From contig QAMJ01000020.1 of assembly GCA_003150355.1 (NCBI GenBank), positions 173,172 to 237,171 of the forward strand: a DNA stretch of 64,000 nt. The letters are read 5' to 3'. Shown one piece after another: positions 59,393 to 64,000 of the stretch; positions within the stretch are counted from its first letter, which is position 1; every line of letters starts with the position of its first letter. Below the pieces are notes generated by a model that did not search any database, was not told where the DNA came from, and worked only from the letters and a program-made list of their open reading frames with translations. The stretch comes from Clostridiales bacterium. Lineage in GTDB: Bacteria; Bacillota; Clostridia; Oscillospirales; Oscillospiraceae. Made by a program: the position numbers and the translations under genes.

Positions 59393-61306
59393 TTATCTGC
59401 CGTCCGTTTTGCGGCAGCTGAAAAGTATTATCTGCCGCTCCTTTGCGATCTCGCGCAGGAGCGCCATTGCCTGTTCAAGGCGCGTCTCGTCAAGGTTCAC
59501 GAGCGCGTCGTCTATTATCAGCGGGCAGGTCTCGCCCTCTGGCAGCGCAAGCTCGCACACCGCAAGGCGCACCGCCAGATACATTATGTCCAGCGTGCCC
59601 GCGCTCAGATACTCCGCGTCGCGCGCCACAACGTCGTCCTTTGTGCGCGCCTTCGCCGTAAAGTCGCGGTTTATGAGTACATCGGAGTAGCGCCCGCCGG
59701 TCACGGCGGACATGTAGCCCGCGGCGACGCGCCCGAGCTCCGGGGAGAAGCGGCTCTGTATCTCGGTGTCCGCTTCGCGCAGCGTATCGATGGCGAGGTT
59801 TATCGCGTCGTACTCGTCGCAGATAAGCTCGTACTCCTCCTTCATGCAGCTCAGGCTGCTGGAAAGGACGAGCGGGTCGCCCATCGCGGCGAGCCGTCCG
59901 TTTATCCCGGCGATCTGCTGGCTCAGCCGTTCGGCCTCGCCGCGCGCCGCTGTCAGCTCGCGCCCGAGCCGCGCGGTCTCAGAGTCGCCGGAGGCAAAGT
60001 CAAGCTCGCCCAGCGCAGATTCTTCGAGACTGCTCTGCATACTGCGTGCGCTCTCATAAGCGCGGCGCGTGTGCAGCTCCTGCTGCTCGGCTTCCTTCGC
60101 GCTCTCCCAGAGCTGCTCGTAGTCCTCCAGCGCCGCCTTTATCTCACCGGTCGACCGCGCCTGGTATTTCCTCAATAGCGCCGTCTGCCGTTCGAGCGCT
60201 GCTGCCGCCGCGCCGCGCTCCTTGCCGTAGCGCAGCAGCATCACTATCGCGCCGACGCAGAACACCGCCGCGGCGATCATAAATGCGAGTACGTCAAGGC
60301 TCGTGTACAGCGCCGCCGCCGCGACAGCCAGAACCATCAGCACTATGCCCCACAGGGGCTCCGGCTTCCTTGCTGCTTCGGCACGGAGCTCTTCGAGCTC
60401 GTTAAGGTCGGCCTGAACTTCCTCTTCAAGCTCTTCCGGCTCGCGGCTGCCGAAGGGGCTTGCGCCCAGCTCCTCGCGCCGCTGCGAGAGCAGCGTCATT
60501 GCCGCGTCGTGCTCCTCACTGCTGCGCTGGAGCTCCGCGCGCCCGGCATTCAGCCGGTCGAGCGCCTCGCGGCGCTGGCGGCGGCGCGCGTCCGTGACCT
60601 CCTGCTCAAGCTGGGTGCAGCGCGCCTTCGTCTCCTCAAGCTGCTTTTCAAGGGACTCGACATCCCCGATAGAGCCGCCCATGTCGTCGAGCCGGCGCTG
60701 GGTGTCGTCCATCTTTGCCTCAAGCTCCGGCAGCATGCCCTTGCGGTTATAGCGCCTCTTGCGCTGCCATGCGCGCAGCCGCTCGTCAGCTTCGCTGAAT
60801 GAACCGGATTCCTCGCCCGTGGAAACTATCGCGTTTATCCGCTTCTCAAGCTCCGGGCTTCCCGAGACGGCGACCGTCCCCTGTGCGATGAACGCGCTGC
60901 GGCGGAACACATCTTTCGACACACCCGTCAGCATCTCCCCGGCGTTGCTGCCGTTGAGCTCCTTCACCGGGACGCTGCTGCCGGTGTACACCGCGGAAAA
61001 ATCCTTCATCGGCGCGCTCTTCGTGCGCGTCCTGCGGGTGATGGTGATATCGCGCCGGTCGGCAGTCAGCTCCATGCTGCCCTCCATCGGTGCGCCCGAC
61101 CACGGGGCGTAGCGCAGCTTGTCGGGCAGGTAGCCCGCGCGGGCGCGCTCCGAGGAATCCACCCCGTAGAGCATCGCCATGATGAACGCGCACCATGTGG
61201 ATTTGCCGCTTTCGTTCGGCGCGTATATGATGTTCAGCCCGTCGTGCAGGCTCAGCGTCTCGTTTTCCAGCTTTCCGAAGGACGCCGTCAGCTTATTGAT
61301 CTTCAT
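59393..61306 (-). CDS. SbcC/YhaN-like ATPase with central membrane helices
   Basis: 637 residues. Walker A is APNESGKST (about 30-38). The signature/Walker B region is at the C-terminus (LSAGTLDIMYLAVRLAV, PLIIDDALVNLD). Long coiled coils flank two membrane helices at about 320-365 (GIVLMVLAVAAAALY, FMIAAAVFCVGAIVMLL). This fits the YhaN family, which pairs with YhaO (SbcD-like) and is linked to DNA ends/repair at the membrane. It overlaps the nuclease gene by 14 bases. Confidence 0.85.
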   Translation of the reverse strand: MKINKLTASFGKLENETLSLHDGLNIIYAPNESGKSTWCAFIMAMLYGVDSSERARAGYLPDKLRYAPWSGAPMEGSMELTADRRDITITRRTRTKSAPMKDFSAVYTGSSVPVKELNGSNAGEMLTGVSKDVFRRSAFIAQGTVAVSGSPELEKRINAIVSTGEESGSFSEADERLRAWQRKRRYNRKGMLPELEAKMDDTQRRLDDMGGSIGDVESLEKQLEETKARCTQLEQEVTDARRRQRREALDRLNAGRAELQRSSEEHDAAMTLLSQRREELGASPFGSREPEELEEEVQADLNELEELRAEAARKPEPLWGIVLMVLAVAAAALYTSLDVLAFMIAAAVFCVGAIVMLLRYGKERGAAAAALERQTALLRKYQARSTGEIKAALEDYEQLWESAKEAEQQELHTRRAYESARSMQSSLEESALGELDFASGDSETARLGRELTAARGEAERLSQQIAGINGRLAAMGDPLVLSSSLSCMKEEYELICDEYDAINLAIDTLREADTEIQSRFSPELGRVAAGYMSAVTGGRYSDVLINRDFTAKARTKDDVVARDAEYLSAGTLDIMYLAVRLAVCELALPEGETCPLIIDDALVNLDETRLEQAMALLREIAKERQIILFSCRKTDGR

Positions 61307-62408
61307 GCTTTGCGACCTCCTCCATGTTGTCGAGCGCGGCGAGCCCCCAGCGGGCGGCCTGCTCTATGCGGCGGCGCTGCTCGTCGTCGCGCGCCGCGTC
61401 GTATTTTGCCCGGAGCTTCTTGAGGAACAGCCCGCGCAGGGTGTCGTCCCCGGCGCGTTCCCATACGCTTCGGCGCAGCCGCGTCTCGTCGCGCAGCTGA
61501 AGCTCGAAGAACAGCTCTTCAAGGTTATAGTGCAGGCGGCTCAAGTCGTGGCTCGTGTCCGATTCGCCTGTGAGGATGATGCGGTACACATCCTTCACCG
61601 TCTCGTCCGGCAGAGAGGTGTGGATCGCGAGCAGAGGATCGGTGCCCGTGACGTCGATCTTCAGTATCTCGTACCGACGGCTCGCGATGCACACAGGCTC
61701 AAGGCTGCATTCGCCGTCGCCGAGGGTGACGATGCTCACGGTCTTTTCCCCCGTCTCGTCAAAGCCGCGCCCCTCCGGGCAGCCCGGCCATGAGTACCAT
61801 GTGTCCCCGGCCTTTTTAAGGCCGCTGGCTTTATGGACGTGTCCAAGCGCGACGTAGTCCATGCCGCTGGCTCTGAGCTCGTCCTCGCTTATGGGGTCGT
61901 AGGCCGAGTCCTTGACGCCCACGTCGCCGTGGATGCACAGGACGTTCAGCAAACCGTCCTCATGCTCGGCGTGGAAGCCGCGCAGCATTGCACCGCTGCG
62001 CTTATCGGTAAACGCCGCGCCGAACACGCGCGCGCCGAGCGCCGGCAGCGTGACTGCTTCAATGTCCCCGGAGGTAAACACGTGTACGTTCTCCGGGAGC
62101 TTGAGGCGCGCGTAGACGGATTTCGGCGAATAGAAATCATGGTTGCCGGGAGAAATGAATACCGGCGCCGCGATCTGGCTCAGCGAGCGGCAGAGCTCCT
62201 CGCCGGTCTCATAGTATGTATTTTCGCTGTCAAGCAGGTCGCCCGCGAGCAGAACAAGCTGCACGCCCTCTCGGCGAGTAAGCTCGGCTATCCGCGACAG
62301 CAGCGCGCGCTGTTCGCCGCGGCGTATGGCGGCCTTGCCTGCCGGGAGCCCCTCAAACGGGGAGTCCAGATGCAGGTCGGCGGCATGGAGAATTTTTATC
62401 TTGCTCAT
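61293..62408 (-). CDS. SbcD/YhaO-like DNA exonuclease
   Basis: 371 residues. Calcineurin-like metallophosphoesterase: HAADLHLDSPF, LAGDLLD, SPGNHDFY, CIHGDVG, LGHVHK; capping domain in the C-terminal third. It is the nuclease partner of the YhaN-like ATPase. The ATG at 62406-62408 overlaps the stop of ymdB (ATGA); the frame further upstream is inside ymdB and is not used. Confidence 0.88.
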   Translation of the reverse strand: MSKIKILHAADLHLDSPFEGLPAGKAAIRRGEQRALLSRIAELTRREGVQLVLLAGDLLDSENTYYETGEELCRSLSQIAAPVFISPGNHDFYSPKSVYARLKLPENVHVFTSGDIEAVTLPALGARVFGAAFTDKRSGAMLRGFHAEHEDGLLNVLCIHGDVGVKDSAYDPISEDELRASGMDYVALGHVHKASGLKKAGDTWYSWPGCPEGRGFDETGEKTVSIVTLGDGECSLEPVCIASRRYEILKIDVTGTDPLLAIHTSLPDETVKDVYRIILTGESDTSHDLSRLHYNLEELFFELQLRDETRLRRSVWERAGDDTLRGLFLKKLRAKYDAARDDEQRRRIEQAARWGLAALDNMEEVAKHEDQ

Positions 62409-63178
62409 GTTAACCTTATCCCTTCGGCGCTCAGGCACCTGCCCGTCTCCGGGTCTATCTCGAATATGCAGCCCTCAAGCTTTGCCGGGCCCTTCGCGGC
62501 TTCGTAGCGCCGCGGCGGGTCGCCCATGAATTTGCCAATGCTCTGCTCCGGGTCGACGCCGAGCACGGAGTGTACCGCACCCGTCATGCCAAGGTCGGTG
62601 ATGTAGCCCGTGCCTTTCGGCAGCACGCAGGCGTCCGAGGTCTGCACGTGGGTGTGTGTACCCCAGACCGCGGAGGCGCGGCCGTCGAGCATATAGCCCA
62701 TCGCCCGCTTCTCGCTTGTGCCCTCGGCGTGGAAGTCCACAAGGATGATCTTCTCCTTTATCTCGGCCATGTACCCGTCTGCGATGACAAAGGGGTTGTC
62801 GGTGTTGCTGTCGAGCGTGAAGCGCCCCATCAGGTTCAGCACACAGACATCGCCGAACGGCGTGGAGTATACGTTGATGCCGCGCCCGGGGCACTGCGGG
62901 CCGAAGTTTGCCGGGCGCAGGATCTTGCGCCGCTCGTCAAGGTAGGGCTGAAGCTCCGTGCGCGTCCATGTGTGGTTGCCGAGCGTGATAACGTCCGCAC
63001 CGGTGCGGAGGATCGCATCGGCCTGCCGCGGCGTGATGCCTACGACGTTTGCATTTTCACCGTTAACGACGGCGAAGGCGATGTTTTGTTCCTTTTTGTA
63101 TTCTTTCAGGCGTTTTTCCAGAAAATCCAGACCCGGCTGGCCGCACACGTCGCCGACCGCCAGTATTCTTACGCTCAT
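62405..63178 (-). CDS. ymdB: YmdB-family phosphodiesterase (TIGR00282)
   Basis: 257 residues. GDVCGQPGLDFL, VVNGENAN, TLGNHTW, VDFHAEGTSEK and WGTHTHVQT mark the metal-binding sites of the YmdB family. In Bacillus YmdB is a cyclic-nucleotide phosphodiesterase affecting biofilm and motility choice. First gene of the four-gene minus-strand operon ymdB-SbcD-like-YhaN-like-PatB-type. GGAGG precedes the ATG. Confidence 0.92.
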   Translation of the reverse strand: MSVRILAVGDVCGQPGLDFLEKRLKEYKKEQNIAFAVVNGENANVVGITPRQADAILRTGADVITLGNHTWTRTELQPYLDERRKILRPANFGPQCPGRGINVYSTPFGDVCVLNLMGRFTLDSNTDNPFVIADGYMAEIKEKIILVDFHAEGTSEKRAMGYMLDGRASAVWGTHTHVQTSDACVLPKGTGYITDLGMTGAVHSVLGVDPEQSIGKFMGDPPRRYEAAKGPAKLEGCIFEIDPETGRCLSAEGIRLT

Positions 63179-63219
63179 ATATATCCCTCCGATTTGGCTG
63201 AGAGTTGCTTCATGCTTTT

Positions 63220-63249
63220 ATTCTACCACAATTTGCCTCGATGTATCAA
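63220..63249 (-). promoter_or_regulatory. ymdB operon promoter
   Basis: Minus strand TTGATA (63249-63244), 18 bases, TAGAAT (63225-63220). Confidence 0.65.
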
Positions 63250-63297
63250 CGTATTTTGCGCACATAATATAGATACCTGATTATGGAGGTGTAAAAA

Positions 63298-63465
63298 ATG
63301 AATAAAAGAAATTTCTATGTCGGTATGGGTATGGGGCTGATCGTCGGCAGCGCGGCCATGATCGCGATGCGTCCCAAGAAGCACCCCATGAAGAGCGCGG
63401 TTGGCCGCACGCTCAAAGCCGTCGGCGACATCGCCGATTCCGTCTGCGATTCCATGGGCTGGTAA
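63298..63465 (+). CDS. Small 55-residue membrane-associated protein
   Basis: ATG 63298 lies eight bases after GGAGG. The product is MNKRNFYVGMGMGLIVGSAAM... with a Gly/Ala-rich hydrophobic stretch (residues 8-24), a basic patch RPKKHPMKS and a helical tail ending DSVCDSMGW. One membrane helix with Gly-x-Gly spacing is likely. Very short proteins of this type occur in Clostridia, but I do not know the function. It diverges from ymdB. Confidence 0.7.
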   Translation: MNKRNFYVGMGMGLIVGSAAMIAMRPKKHPMKSAVGRTLKAVGDIADSVCDSMGW

Positions 63466-63522
63466 GAGCGCACAGCCGGACGCAGCCAGATAAAAATTTT
63501 CCAATAAAATCGAAAAAAGGTA

Positions 63523-63551
63523 TTGCATTATTCTTCCGACTGTGCTAATAT
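63523..63551 (+). promoter_or_regulatory. tRNA-Arg promoter
   Basis: TTGCAT (63523-63528), 17 bases, TAATAT (63546-63551), ending 28 bases before the tRNA; a short hairpin (AGCTCTCA/TGAGAGCT) lies in the leader. Confidence 0.7.
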
Positions 63552-63579
63552 AAACAAGCTCTCAGTTGAGAGCTGATAT

Positions 63580-63656
63580 GCGCCGTTAGCTCAGCTGGAT
63601 AGAGCGTCTGGCTACGGACCAGAAGGTCAGGGGTTCGAATCCCTTACGGCGTGCCA
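63580..63656 (+). tRNA. tRNA-Arg (anticodon ACG)
   Basis: 77 bases with encoded CCA. The acceptor stem is GCGCCGT/ACGGCGT (first pair G-T), the anticodon stem TCTGG/CCAGA, the loop CTACGGA with anticodon ACG, and the T arm contains GGGGTTCGAATCCC. ACG is normally edited to ICG to read CGU, CGC and CGA. Confidence 0.95.
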
Positions 63657-63697
63657 AAACTCCTCGAAATCGTCTGATTTCGAGGAGTTTTATTTTT
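63657..63697 (+). terminator. Terminator after tRNA-Arg
   Basis: Perfect 15-bp arms 63657-63671 and 63676-63690 (AAACTCCTCGAAATC) with a GTCT loop and a T-run, starting directly after CCA. Confidence 0.9.
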
Positions 63698-63773
63698 CAT
63701 AAGTTGCCATTTCCGGATGCTGCTTTATCCCGACCCAAACGTTGACCCCAACAGGAGCGGATAGCGGAAAGGG

Positions 63774-63947
63774 CTATACCGCACGGGATAGGATACAGCC
63801 TATCGTTTGGGCTGCTTTCATCTGTGCGTCGGTAGTCACGTGGGCGTAGGTGTCCAGCGTGAAGCCTGCGGAGTAGTGACCCAGCATGGAGGACACCGTT
63901 TTCACGTCTACGCCGTTCTGAAGCGCCATTGTTGCGAAAGTGTGCCC
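63774..63947 (-). pseudogene. C-terminal remnant of a tyrosine recombinase (integrase)
   Basis: The minus strand reads GHTFATMALQNGVDVKTVSSMLGHYSAGFTLDTYAHVTTD and continues to a TAG at 63776-63774. This is the end of a phage or conjugative-element integrase, with the box II pattern: His of (LR)HTFAT, GH and the catalytic Tyr in TYAHV. Immediately upstream in frame is TAA (63950-63948), and the Leu-Arg of LRHTFAT and everything before it are missing. So only about 57 codons remain. It lies 117 bases beyond tRNA-Arg, a classic integration target. Confidence 0.85.
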
Positions 63948-64000
63948 TTACGGTATAATTACGACAAACCGGAAAAGCCCCGTATATCAAGGGTTTTCGG

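Noticed and set aside
63243..63269. Forespore promoter before the 55-residue gene (GTATC and CATAATA)
   Set aside because: The two elements are 15 bases apart, whereas CATNNTA-type -10 elements need about 17-18; other -35 candidates do not fit.
1..64000. CRISPR array, insertion sequence or rRNA genes
   Set aside because: No short evenly spaced repeats, transposase-like proteins or rRNA sequence were seen; the only mobile-element trace is the integrase remnant at the right end.

Overview
The window is chromosomal DNA from an anaerobic, endospore-forming member of the Clostridia, most likely of the Oscillospiraceae type. This is an inference from gene content: spo0A, sigG, gpr and ypeB together; a sodium-type V-ATPase; hprK-murB-rapZ-whiA; a 4Fe-4S flavodoxin-like protein; GC-rich genes with strong AGGAGG ribosome binding sites. 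No taxonomic search was possible.

Layout. 1-3231: lower-GC end of a surface polysaccharide locus (cell-wall-binding repeat protein, glycosyltransferase, flippase). 3312-6803: a small phosphodiesterase, three small proteins of unknown function, a PAP2 phosphatase, a small membrane protein with a possible frameshift, and an EFR1-type ferredoxin. 6856-7100: a block of four perfect inverted repeats. 7292-10765: a 1157-residue secreted DUF11-repeat surface protein. 10837-19478 (minus): a nine-gene V-ATPase operon. 19818-26814: ypeB, the divergent pair gltX/trpS, a lipid-carrier sugar-phosphate transferase, a broken crcB, rpsT and gpr. 26875-37305: rpmB, then a long plus-strand run hprK-murB-rapZ-whiA-dnaE followed by two membrane glycan-modifying enzymes. 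37407-42326 (minus): spo0A, then a DUF4956-VTC-CotH cluster. 42511-48574: xpt and a guanine-riboswitch-controlled nucleoside ABC importer. 48629-51264: a folate-type ECF S component, sigG and rplJL with its L10 leader. 51623-58090: a transporter, three M20 amidohydrolases and a cysteine-desulfidase-like enzyme. 58169-63178 (minus): ymdB, an SbcD/YhaO-like nuclease, a YhaN-like ATPase and a PatB-type C-S lyase. 63298-64000: a 55-residue protein, tRNA-Arg(ACG) and an integrase remnant.

How the parts connect. Sporulation genes (spo0A, sigG, gpr, ypeB) are scattered, but three of them carry the same forespore-type -10 sequence. Purine salvage (xpt) sits beside purine nucleoside uptake. The 51.6-59.4 kb region could be a route that imports N-acylated amino acids or S-conjugates, deacylates them and splits C-S bonds; this is a hypothesis. 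The most notable regulatory structure is the gltX terminator, whose loop holds a forespore-type promoter -10 and whose 3' arm holds the ypeB ribosome binding site.

Promoter, terminator and motif calls were made by eye and positions may be off by a base or two.
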